Below are positions 7,384 through 13,099 of a DNA stretch of 22,010 nucleotides, piece after piece; positions within the stretch are counted from its first letter, which is position 1, and each line of letters begins with the position of its first letter. Both the position numbers and the translations under genes were made by a program. The notes under the pieces are model-generated. The model saw nothing but the letters and a program-made list of their open reading frames with translations, was not told where the DNA came from and made no database searches. Source of the DNA: CAYUWH01 sp964448615 (lineage in GTDB: Bacteria > Patescibacteriota > Gracilibacteria > Peribacterales > Peribacteraceae); the NCBI GenBank assembly GCA_964448615.1, contig CAYUWH010000022.1, positions 1-22,010 of the forward strand, written 5' to 3'.

Positions 7384-7953
7384 ATGGAGAGTCGCAGCTG
7401 GATGGGTTGGATCGGCGATATGGTGGGCTGGTTGATTTCGGGCGCCATGACGCTCCTGATCATTGTCGGTGTCCTCGGCCTCATCGTGACGATGACCGAT
7501 GCCAACACGAAGCGGAAGGCAATCGACGGTATCGCCACGCTCCAGGCCGACCTGGCCGACGATGCCTTGGCCGCGGTCGAGGCGCAGTTGCCGTCATGGA
7601 AGACGAAGGCCTGGCGCGATCAACTTGCCGCGCGACGCGGCATGATCGGCTCGCTGCCCGCACTCGACCAGAGCAAGACATACTCCCAGCTCCTCGCCGA
7701 GATGCGGGGAGATGTGGAGTATTACGTTCGCTGGAAGCTCGCAGAGCAACGTGAGCCTAACTCGCAGGCGGACGTCGAGAGTCTCTTCCGTCAACGGTCT
7801 CCCAACTTCTTCATTCTCTGCAAGTTCGTTCATGAGATGGACGAGAAGAAGATGGAGATTGGAAAGGCCAGCATGCCCGCAATGGATGCGCACACCTACT
7901 TCGTCTCCTTCCGTGAGCGGGTTAGCGCTATGCGCGAGCCGGCTCAGAAGTAG
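7384..7953 (+). CDS. hypothetical membrane-anchored 189-aa protein
   Basis: No family recognised. One transmembrane helix lies near the N-terminus, about 15-38 (GWLISGAMTLLIIVGVLGLIVTM). The remaining 150 residues are charged and mostly helical, with repeated A-L-x-A and E-A-Q-L patterns (about 45-75) and no cysteine cluster, so a cytoplasmic or extracellular helical domain on a membrane anchor is likely. The ribosome site AGAGGAG lies 8 nt upstream of ATG, and the gene has its own promoter and a GC-rich hairpin downstream. It opens a block of six separately transcribed orphan genes and shares the anchored design of the paralogues at 9328 and 11036, but I see no convincing sequence similarity to them. 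Confidence 0.75.
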   Translation: MESRSWMGWIGDMVGWLISGAMTLLIIVGVLGLIVTMTDANTKRKAIDGIATLQADLADDALAAVEAQLPSWKTKAWRDQLAARRGMIGSLPALDQSKTYSQLLAEMRGDVEYYVRWKLAEQREPNSQADVESLFRQRSPNFFILCKFVHEMDEKKMEIGKASMPAMDAHTYFVSFRERVSAMREPAQK

Positions 7954-7963
7954 GAACAGTATT

Positions 7964-7990
7964 GGCGGCAGCCCCACAAGGGTTGCCGCC
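7964..7990 (+). terminator. GC-rich hairpin after the 189-aa gene
   Basis: GGCGGCAGCCC (7964-7974) pairs with GGGTTGCCGCC (7980-7990), 11 pairs including one G-T, loop CACAA. The stem is very stable, but no proper T-tract follows. Confidence 0.6.
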
Positions 7991-8007
7991 GCTTCAGCGT
8001 GTTTGCA

Positions 8008-8222
8008 CGCCCTCATCCGCCCCGCCGAGCGGGGCACCTTCTCCCGTCTCGACCCTCACCCCTACCCCTCTCCCACGGGGAGAGGGGGCGAACACCTTTT
8101 GCATGTGATCTGAGAAAGCCACTTTCTTCCCGCCTGCCCTGAGCAAGTCGAAGGGTGGGGAAAGGGGTTGGGGATAGGGGGTGAGAAAAGATGAAATCCC
8201 GCCGCAGCGGGGGATGAGGGCG
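8008..8222. repeat. MITE-like element, copy 3, nested inverted repeats
   Basis: This fills the 7991-8309 gap between genes. The outer ends CGCCCTCATCC (8008-8018) and GGATGAGGGCG (8212-8222) are exact inverted repeats. Inside, CTCACCCCTACCCCTCTCCC (8055-8074) faces an imperfect complement ending at 8185. A further palindromic motif, CCCTGAGCAAGTCGAAGGG (8137-8155), is nested within. The sequence type is the same as copies 1 and 2 but the core has diverged. It looks like an insertion of one repeat in another. Confidence 0.6.
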
Positions 8223-8226
8223 TTAT

Positions 8227-8254
8227 TTGCGAAAACCCCGAATTATCCTACAAT
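8227..8254 (+). promoter_or_regulatory. sigma70-type promoter of the zinc-finger gene
   Basis: TTGCGA (8227-8232), 16-nt spacer, TACAAT (8249-8254). It lies immediately right of the repeat element and gives a leader of about 50 nt. Confidence 0.6.
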
Positions 8255-8309
8255 CCTCTTTGCACAACAGTGTGCCGTGTCCATTCACATCTCTGAGGAG
8301 AGCATTCAG

Positions 8310-9026
8310 ATGACACCGACTCAAGATCGCCCCGGTGCGGACTGTCCGCCTGCCGGTTCAATCATCGAGTTCGCGCGGCAGGGCGCGGGCTTATACCCGT
8401 GTGATGATGAGTTCGAGAAGGGCCTCACACACATGACAAGCTGTCCGTACTGCCATCAGCGCTATGAGGCCATGCTCAAGATCTACACGCCCCTCCCTCC
8501 ACTCGAGGAAGGCGCTCCCGATCTCGAGCCGATGGAGTTCCTCGATCCGTATCCGACCTGGAAGGGGCTGCTGCACATGACCGCCGAGCAGCCGTTTCTG
8601 ATCTTCGAGCAGCTGCTCCAGACCGATGCCGGGCAGTGCGGAGAGTTTCCGGCGGTACTGCGGTATCGCCTGGAGCTGCAGAAGGTGCCGAAGCAGTGGC
8701 GTAGCCAACCTGACCGTCAGGAAGTCCGCCTCTTCCTGTTCCCAGCCGAGAACAACGAGGCCGAGCGGGCGAAGCTCGAGGCACTCGCGGGCAGTTGCGT
8801 GTTCTTCACGCTGTCGCCCGCGCGTTCCAGCAATGACGATCCGCGCGACGAGCCGCACGGACAATTCTCGTATGACGCGCGGCTGCAGTGGACAGACGAC
8901 AAGAGTGCCCTGCAGCTCACGCCCTGTGCGCAGCCCATCGTCGATCCTTGTGTGACATTCAGTACTGTCGAACTCAAGCTGATGGATGTGGCTAGTGATC
9001 TGGTCCTGCTCGACGATGCGGAATGA
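8310..9026 (+). CDS. hypothetical 238-aa protein with anti-sigma-like zinc finger
   Basis: The N-terminal 55 residues contain C12, C31, then H41-x3-C45-x2-C48 (THMTSCPYC). This is the zinc-binding pattern of ZAS/zf-HC2 anti-sigma domains, set in the usual helical context. The remaining 185 residues lack a transmembrane helix, look like a beta-rich soluble domain (RQEVRLFLFPAE, GSCVFFTLSPA, VTFSTVELKLMDVASDLVLL) and match no family I know. The start ATG at 8310 has GAGGAG at 8295-8300. The open frame extends to 8181, but that part is translated repeat DNA. Classic anti-sigma factors pair with an adjacent sigma gene and none is adjacent here, so the domain may serve another regulator. The gene has its own promoter and terminator. 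Confidence 0.75.
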   Translation: MTPTQDRPGADCPPAGSIIEFARQGAGLYPCDDEFEKGLTHMTSCPYCHQRYEAMLKIYTPLPPLEEGAPDLEPMEFLDPYPTWKGLLHMTAEQPFLIFEQLLQTDAGQCGEFPAVLRYRLELQKVPKQWRSQPDRQEVRLFLFPAENNEAERAKLEALAGSCVFFTLSPARSSNDDPRDEPHGQFSYDARLQWTDDKSALQLTPCAQPIVDPCVTFSTVELKLMDVASDLVLLDDAE

Positions 9027-9036
9027 CACCGTCTTC

Positions 9037-9067
9037 GCCCCTCTTCCTTGTGGAGAGGGGCTTTTTT
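9037..9067 (+). terminator. rho-independent terminator of the zinc-finger gene
   Basis: GCCCCTCT (9037-9044) pairs with AGAGGGGC (9054-9061), followed by six T residues. The right arm and everything after it up to the first N are repeated exactly after the gap. Confidence 0.9.
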
Positions 9068-9263
9068 GAGATTCTTGATTGAATACTAAAATGTTGTATT
9101 ATGCGCATNNNNNNNNNNNNNNNNNNNNNNNNNNNNNNNNNNNNNNNNNNNNNNNNNNNNNNNNNNNNNNNNNNNNNNNNNNNNNNNNNNNNNNNNNNNN
9201 NNNNNNNNAGAGGGGCTTTTTTGAGATTCTTGATTGAATACTAAAATGTTGTATTATGCGCAT
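9054..9263. other. 100-N scaffold gap with identical 55-nt flanks
   Basis: The N run is 9109-9208. The 55 nt before it (9054-9108) are identical to the 55 nt after it (9209-9263). On the right only the second arm of the terminator is present. The simplest reading is two contigs that overlap by one 55-nt assembly k-mer and were joined with a default gap. If so, 155 bp here do not exist and the two genes are only about 146 nt apart. A genuine tandem repeat with unique sequence between copies is the alternative. Confidence 0.85.
9230..9257 (+). promoter_or_regulatory. promoter of the 225-aa membrane protein gene
   Basis: TTGATT (9230-9235), 16-nt spacer, TATTAT (9252-9257). Initiation is expected about 9264, directly before the conserved hairpin of the leader. 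The same promoter appears at 9075-9102 in the duplicated left flank. Confidence 0.75.
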
Positions 9264-9265
9264 AT

Positions 9266-9327
9266 CTGTCCGCAATTTGACCGGTACGTCATCGGACAGT
9301 GGTCTTTGGACAGCAAGGGAGAAAACC
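9266..9327 (+). promoter_or_regulatory. conserved 62-nt 5' leader, copy A
   Basis: CTGTCCG (9266-9272) and CGGACAG (9293-9299) can form a 7-bp stem at the 5' end of the mRNA around a 20-nt loop containing ACCGGTACG. GGTC, TTGGACA and the ribosome site GGAGAA follow. The copy at 10974-11035 has every one of these blocks at the same distance from ATG, with 45 of 62 positions identical. The second GGACA could compete for pairing with the 5' TGTCC. Confidence 0.75.
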
Positions 9328-10005
9328 ATGCGTGAGCGTCTCTCGAAAGTGCTGATGTTTCTCGGTGCGGTGTGCACCCTGTTCGGCTGGGTGGCCGCTT
9401 TCGGCTGGATGATGTTCGTGAGGCCGGAGTCGCAGTGGTTTCTGCTTCTCATTCCGATCGGGCTGTTCTGCGTTCTGCTGGTCTGGATCACGGAGAAGAC
9501 GGCACCGTACGGGCACCCCATGCGAGGGTGGGGCGATACGGAGGATTGGCTGCTCAAGAAGTTGCCACGGGAGCGCCTTAAGGAAGAGCTGCTATTGCTG
9601 ATCCGGCGCTGTCTCGAGCGCGGCGATCTCTACAGTGCGATTCATTTCTTCACCTTCTGCCACAAGGAAGTAGGCGTGGAGCAGCACTGTCTCGAGATCG
9701 TGCAGTATCTCCTGCAGCACAAAGAGAAAAAGCTCGTGCGGAAGTTTCACCGGCTTCCCCCGATTCTTGGCCGGCTCACCGCTGCCGAAATCGGGATCGA
9801 TCTGGTACGGGATTTCCTCGCAGATGCCAAGCAAGATCCCGAGCGTCCCGAGGATGTGATCCTGGCCAATATCTGGCTCGGACAGGATGCCGATCTGGTT
9901 GTACTGAACGATGCACTGTTCCGAGTGCAAATCGGTCTGTGCGCTGTGCACTGGTGGCTGTTCCTGCAAGAGGCTGTCGGGGATCGCTGTGCTCGTAAGC
10001 AATGA
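9328..10005 (+). CDS. hypothetical membrane protein (paralogue of the 354-aa gene), 225 aa
   Basis: Two N-terminal transmembrane helices (about 8-30 and 38-56) are followed by a helical soluble part. Parts of it align with the protein at 11036. DWLLKKLPRERLKEELLLLIRRCLERGDLYSA corresponds to LKRLRELPTEQQSDAVLALMRRLVAEGKRPLA there. A second block of the form E-x-G...VR-x-(F/Y)LA...DV...WLG-x-x-AD matches in both. It lacks about 130 C-terminal residues of the longer paralogue and may be a shortened copy. The paired short helices resemble TPR-like or helical-repeat adaptors, but no motif is definite. Start ATG at 9328 follows GGAGAA with 4-nt spacing. The frame is open upstream to 9256, but that covers the conserved leader. 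Confidence 0.75.
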   Translation: MRERLSKVLMFLGAVCTLFGWVAAFGWMMFVRPESQWFLLLIPIGLFCVLLVWITEKTAPYGHPMRGWGDTEDWLLKKLPRERLKEELLLLIRRCLERGDLYSAIHFFTFCHKEVGVEQHCLEIVQYLLQHKEKKLVRKFHRLPPILGRLTAAEIGIDLVRDFLADAKQDPERPEDVILANIWLGQDADLVVLNDALFRVQIGLCAVHWWLFLQEAVGDRCARKQ

Positions 10006-10019
10006 GGGCAAACCTTACC

Positions 10020-10068
10020 GCCCTGTACCGTTCGTCCCTTTGGGGGCTCAGGTACAGGGCATTTTTTT
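10020..10068 (+). terminator. rho-independent terminator of the 225-aa gene
   Basis: GCCCTGTACC (10020-10029) pairs exactly with GGTACAGGGC (10051-10060) and is followed by seven T residues. The T-run merges into TTGACT (10067-10072), a possible -35 for the next small gene, with a weak TAGCCT -10 at 10089-10094. Confidence 0.9.
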
Positions 10069-10139
10069 GACTTTGCATCGTGAGTGAGTAGCCTGCTGCA
10101 ACTGTCCATTCCTGTTCTTCAAACATCAAGGAGGTGTGT

Positions 10140-10247
10140 ATGTGGAAAAAGATCTGGCGCTCTGACGCGCTGCGGATGATGATCTACGGAATGCTGGCTA
10201 CTTCGGTAGTCACAGGCATTTTTTGGCTCGTCGGCTTTCTTCGATGA
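10140..10247 (+). CDS. 35-aa membrane peptide
   Basis: A short gene hidden between larger ones: ATG at 10140, TGA at 10245-10247. It is preceded by a near-perfect ribosome site AAGGAGGTG (10128-10136) and followed 16 nt later by a strong UUCG-loop terminator. The product begins MWKKIWRSDALRMMIYGML. It has a basic, aromatic N-terminal segment, one transmembrane helix (about 14-34: MIYGMLATSVVTGIFWLVGF) and ends LR. Size and layout resemble bacterial small membrane regulators or single-helix toxin-like peptides, but nothing assigns a function. It has its own transcription unit within the block of orphan genes. Confidence 0.75.
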   Translation: MWKKIWRSDALRMMIYGMLATSVVTGIFWLVGFLR

Positions 10248-10263
10248 GTCATTCTCTCACAGA

Positions 10264-10291
10264 GCGGACAACTTCGGTTGTCCGCCTTTTT
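10264..10291 (+). terminator. UUCG-loop terminator of the 35-aa gene
   Basis: GCGGACAA (10264-10271) pairs with TTGTCCGC (10278-10285). The loop CTTCGG closes as a C(UUCG)G tetraloop, and five T residues follow one base later. Confidence 0.92.
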
Positions 10292-10318
10292 GCTCTGGGA
10301 GCGTTATTTTCAGAGATA

Positions 10319-10346
10319 TTGACATATGTAAAAAATACTATACTAT
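10319..10346 (+). promoter_or_regulatory. strong sigma70-type promoter of the 157-aa gene
   Basis: Consensus TTGACA (10319-10324), 16-nt spacer, TACTAT (10341-10346), in an AT-rich surround. It is the best -35 match in the window, predicting high expression. Confidence 0.8.
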
Positions 10347-10389
10347 ACAGCAACACTGATTTTTTAAACCAAGAAAAGGAGAAGGAAAA

Positions 10390-10863
10390 ATGGGATCCAT
10401 TCCGACGCGTCAACCGCAGTACCTCGTCCAGTTCGGTTTCGTCGAGGGCTATTACCGGTGCTCACGCACTGTAGAGGATCACTTCTACAGTTCGCTGAGT
10501 TCGGCAGAGTCCCTCGACTACGAGGCCGCCCCCCGTTTAATGATCCAACCCCTAGAAGAGGAGCTGGCTGCGCAAAATGCACAGGGAGGAGCGGACTATG
10601 GGGAGGACTCCCTCGACCGGGAAGTGGAATGGTATGACGGCACCAAGGAAGGTGTGCGTTTGGGCCGCGTGCATGCGGTGTCCACGCCAGGATGTCGGGA
10701 CAAATACGTCGGTGAGGGCTACTTCGTAGCTCTCTTCCTCACGGAAGAGGAGGGACAACGTTTCCGCAGCGCCTCTTACGAGGAACGGCTGGAAATGTTG
10801 GGCCTGCCGCCTGACCACTGCTTGCTTCAGGAGGAAGAAGAGGGAGAGTACAACGACGATTAA
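10390..10863 (+). CDS. hypothetical acidic 157-aa protein
   Basis: A soluble, acidic protein with no signal peptide or membrane segment. Clusters of Glu/Asp occur at about 55-80 (PLEEELAAQN, DYGEDSLDREVEWYDG) and at the very end (QEEEEGEYNDD). A central GRVHAVSTPGCRDKYVGEGYFVALFLTEEE may form a small alpha/beta unit. No family is recognised. A strong AAGGAGAAGG ribosome site lies just before the ATG at 10390, and the gene has its own consensus promoter and tandem terminator hairpins. Charge and likely high expression would suit a binding or inhibitor protein, but that is speculation. Confidence 0.75.
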   Translation: MGSIPTRQPQYLVQFGFVEGYYRCSRTVEDHFYSSLSSAESLDYEAAPRLMIQPLEEELAAQNAQGGADYGEDSLDREVEWYDGTKEGVRLGRVHAVSTPGCRDKYVGEGYFVALFLTEEEGQRFRSASYEERLEMLGLPPDHCLLQEEEEGEYNDD

Positions 10864-10869
10864 CAACAG

Positions 10870-10928
10870 AGCTCCTGCACGTAAGGTGTAGGAGCGCCAA
10901 GAGCCACGGGAAACCGGTGGCTCTTTTT
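10870..10928 (+). terminator. tandem hairpins and terminator after the 157-aa gene
   Basis: The first hairpin is GCTCCTGCAC (10871-10880) with GTGTAGGAGC (10886-10895), one G-T pair. The second is AGAGCCAC (10900-10907) with GTGGCTCT (10917-10924), which runs into five T residues. Confidence 0.85.
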
Positions 10929-10938
10929 GTGTCCATTA

Positions 10939-10966
10939 TTGACCAATATTAATTTTAGAATATAGT
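10939..10966 (+). promoter_or_regulatory. promoter of the 354-aa membrane protein gene
   Basis: TTGACC (10939-10944), 16-nt spacer, TATAGT (10961-10966). Initiation is expected at about 10973, again directly at the conserved leader hairpin. Confidence 0.8.
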
Positions 10967-10973
10967 AATACAA

Positions 10974-11035
10974 CTGTCCGCCGCAGAACCGGTACGGTAC
11001 CGGACAGCGGTCCTTGGACAACAACGGAGAAGGAT
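10974..11035 (+). promoter_or_regulatory. conserved 62-nt 5' leader, copy B
   Basis: CTGTCCG (10974-10980) with CGGACAG (11001-11007), 20-nt loop with ACCGGTACG at 10988-10996, TTGGACA at 11014-11020 and GGAGAA at 11026-11031. All offsets equal those of copy A. In this copy an alternative hairpin, CCGGTAC/GTACCGG (10989-10995 with 10997-11003), overlaps the right arm of the first, so two mutually exclusive folds are possible. Confidence 0.75.
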
Positions 11036-12100
11036 ATGCGTGAACAGGTAAGAAGAGTCTTTCTCGTGTTCGTCGTTGTGACGGGCATGCTGCTGCTCGT
11101 CATGGTCTCGCTGCTGCTCGTCATCCTGTTTGTGTATGACGGTCACGAGAACGCGCCTGTGCTTTCGAGGGTGTCGGATATCTTCCTCGCTATCTGTATG
11201 TTCGCGGTCCCTTTCATGATCCTGGTCAGCAACGTTGCCCAAAACTATCGCGAACCGCGCGAACCGTACTGGCTCGATATCGAGCTCAAGCGTCTACGGG
11301 AGCTGCCGACGGAACAGCAGAGTGACGCCGTACTGGCACTGATGCGCCGGCTCGTAGCGGAAGGAAAACGGCCGCTCGCTGTCGATATTCTCTTCTTCAT
11401 CGATGGCGATGAAACCATCTCGGTGCCCGATCCCAGACAACACGAGCTGGTCGCGCTGCAAGCGTTCATGGATTTCACGGAAGAAGAATGCGCAGCGGTC
11501 GATCGTGAACTGCGTAACTCCAGCGTGTGGTTCACTCTCGACGAGGTCGGCGAGGAGCGTGTGCGTCGCTATCTGGCAAACACTCGTCCTGGCAACAGGG
11601 TCGATGTGCTCATGTGCTGCGCATGGCTAGGAGAGAAGGCGGATCCTGCGCGTGCCGAAGAGGCCATGCGGGGTCTGATTGCGGATGATGCGCCGCACAT
11701 TCCGCGGCTGGGTTGCGGCGGGCATTTGCTCATTCTCCAGGCACTCGTGTGTCTCCGGCATGTGTTCTCCCTGCGGACATACGTTCCACTGCTCCTCAAG
11801 AAGGGGATGCCGACGGACGCCATGCTGGACTATCTCTGTCTGATGCATGACCAGTTGCCTTCGCAGGAAACCTCCTCGCTTCTCCGGGAATTTTTCCGCC
11901 TGATGCTGGATGACTGGGAGCCTGAGAAGGCTGCTCGTGCCTGGAAGATGGAAGTGGGGCGCGAGGCGGATGCGATTTTCTGGGAATCTGCACTGCAGCA
12001 GTACCTCATCGATCAGTCCGCTTTTCCGCTGCTGGCCCCCGGTCTGACCAAGCTCGAAAACGCCATCGCCTTCGTCCGTTCTAAGCTCTCTCCGTCGTGA
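11036..12100 (+). CDS. hypothetical membrane protein, 354 aa, helical-repeat-like
   Basis: Two N-terminal transmembrane helices (about 8-33 and 48-68: SDIFLAICMFAVPFMILVSNV) anchor a long helical cytoplasmic or exported domain. Helical pairs such as AVLALMRRLVAEGKRPLAVDIL, ERVRRYLANTRPGNRVDVLMCCAWLGEKADPARAEEAMRGLI and LILQALVCLRHVFSLRTYVPLLLKKG resemble TPR or HEAT-type repeats, without matching a named family. It is a longer paralogue of the protein at 9328. Both begin MRE and share the leader that precedes them. Start ATG at 11036 is 4 nt after GGAGAA. A terminator follows, and the gene converges on uppP. Confidence 0.8.
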   Translation: MREQVRRVFLVFVVVTGMLLLVMVSLLLVILFVYDGHENAPVLSRVSDIFLAICMFAVPFMILVSNVAQNYREPREPYWLDIELKRLRELPTEQQSDAVLALMRRLVAEGKRPLAVDILFFIDGDETISVPDPRQHELVALQAFMDFTEEECAAVDRELRNSSVWFTLDEVGEERVRRYLANTRPGNRVDVLMCCAWLGEKADPARAEEAMRGLIADDAPHIPRLGCGGHLLILQALVCLRHVFSLRTYVPLLLKKGMPTDAMLDYLCLMHDQLPSQETSSLLREFFRLMLDDWEPEKAARAWKMEVGREADAIFWESALQQYLIDQSAFPLLAPGLTKLENAIAFVRSKLSPS

Positions 12101-12117
12101 TCAACTCGATCATGACT

Positions 12118-12151
12118 CACCTCATCCATAACTTGGATGGGGTGTTTTTTT
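12118..12151 (+). terminator. terminator of the 354-aa gene
   Basis: CACCTCATCC (12118-12127) pairs with GGATGGGGTG (12135-12144), one G-T pair, then seven T residues. The last T positions also form part of the stop codon (12150-12152) of the convergent uppP gene. Confidence 0.9.
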
Positions 12152-12926
12152 AGTACCACGCCATCCAGAAAATGAGCGCGATCAGAATGCGATAGACACC
12201 AAAGGCCGTAAACGAGTGATGTTGAATGTATTTGAGAAGCCATTTGATGCTGAAGAGCGCCACGACGAATGCCGTCACAAATCCTATCCCCAAATTCAGG
12301 AAATCCGCACTTGCGAAACTGTCGTAACTCTTGAGCAGATCGAGCGCGGTGGCCGCGAGCATGGTGGGGATCGCCAGTAAGAACGAAAACTCGACAATGG
12401 TGTTGCGGTTCAGCCCTAACAGAAGCCCGCCGACGATCGTTGATGCCGAGCGTGAGACGCCTGGAATAATGGCGATGGATTGAAAGAGACCGAGGGAGAG
12501 GGCTTGGCGTGTGTTCACGCCAGCGGAGACAGCGGTGTCTCCGCTACGCCCATGACGCGCATACCACCACTCAAACACAATGAGAAAAATTCCTCCCAGC
12601 AGTAATGACCACAAGACAACCGATACATTGCCGAGCAGATAGGTCTTGATGATGCTGTGAAGTAATAAGCCGATGATCGCAGTTGGGATAAAGGCGATCA
12701 GGATTTTGAGCATGAGATTTCTATTCGCCAATAATTTTTGCCAATACAGTGCGACCACTGCCAAAATCGCACCGAGCTGAATGGCGATTTCGAAACTTTT
12801 CAAAAACTCCGTCTCCGGCAGTCCGAGGAAGCGTGAGGCAAGAATAAGATGTCCGGTTGAGGAAATCGGCAAGAATTCACTAATTCCTTCGATGATTCCC
12901 AGTAACAGCGCATCAAGAGCATTCAT
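12150..12926 (-). CDS. uppP: undecaprenyl-diphosphatase UppP/BacA
   Basis: A 258-aa integral membrane enzyme that dephosphorylates undecaprenyl diphosphate to recycle the lipid carrier for peptidoglycan and other wall polymers. It also gives bacitracin tolerance. Both signature segments are intact: EGISEFLPISSTGHL (13-27), with the catalytic glutamate and histidine, and PGVSRSAST (155-163), with the conserved serine and arginine. About eight hydrophobic helices are visible. The ATG at 12926 is preferred; upstream codons (to 13004) are polar and unlike the family. No Shine-Dalgarno site is seen, and a weak TACCAT lies 7 nt upstream. Residues about 127-136 (RSGDTAVSAG) are encoded by a perfect palindrome, discussed separately. 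Confidence 0.95.
   Translation of the reverse strand: MNALDALLLGIIEGISEFLPISSTGHLILASRFLGLPETEFLKSFEIAIQLGAILAVVALYWQKLLANRNLMLKILIAFIPTAIIGLLLHSIIKTYLLGNVSVVLWSLLLGGIFLIVFEWWYARHGRSGDTAVSAGVNTRQALSLGLFQSIAIIPGVSRSASTIVGGLLLGLNRNTIVEFSFLLAIPTMLAATALDLLKSYDSFASADFLNLGIGFVTAFVVALFSIKWLLKYIQHHSFTAFGVYRILIALIFWMAWY
12522..12545. repeat. palindrome inside the uppP coding sequence
   Basis: AGCGGAGACA (12522-12531) and TGTCTCCGCT (12536-12545) are exact complements around GCGG. The outer six bases AGCGGA/TCCGCT equal those of the REP-like palindromes at 1973, 2439 and 2676, though the inner part differs. It falls in a hydrophilic loop between membrane helices. Confidence 0.8.
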
Positions 12927-12962
12927 GTAACAAATGGTACTGTAAGGACGTAGAAGAATATA

Positions 12963-13028
12963 GCCGTGAACTACTCGCTCTGGCTCGAGTTCACGGCCTG
13001 CCATGCACCCGAGTCCGCCACAGCGGAC
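12963..13028. repeat. two hairpins in the uppP / cysteine-rich intergenic region
   Basis: GCCGTGAACT (12963-12972) pairs exactly with AGTTCACGGC (12988-12997). A second hairpin, GTCCGC/GCGGAC around CACA, follows at 13013-13028. Both lie in the divergent promoter region and have no T-tract. Role unknown. Confidence 0.55.
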
Positions 13029-13099
13029 GAGTGGTGCTTGGTAAGAGCATCTGCAAAAAACCGTCCTCTATGTGTACCCTTCTTTCCTTCCTCTCATCT

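Noticed and set aside
10101..10139. third copy of the CTGTCC leader before the 35-aa gene
   Set aside because: CTGTCC occurs at the expected place after a weak promoter, but there is no matching GGACAG arm and none of the other conserved blocks.
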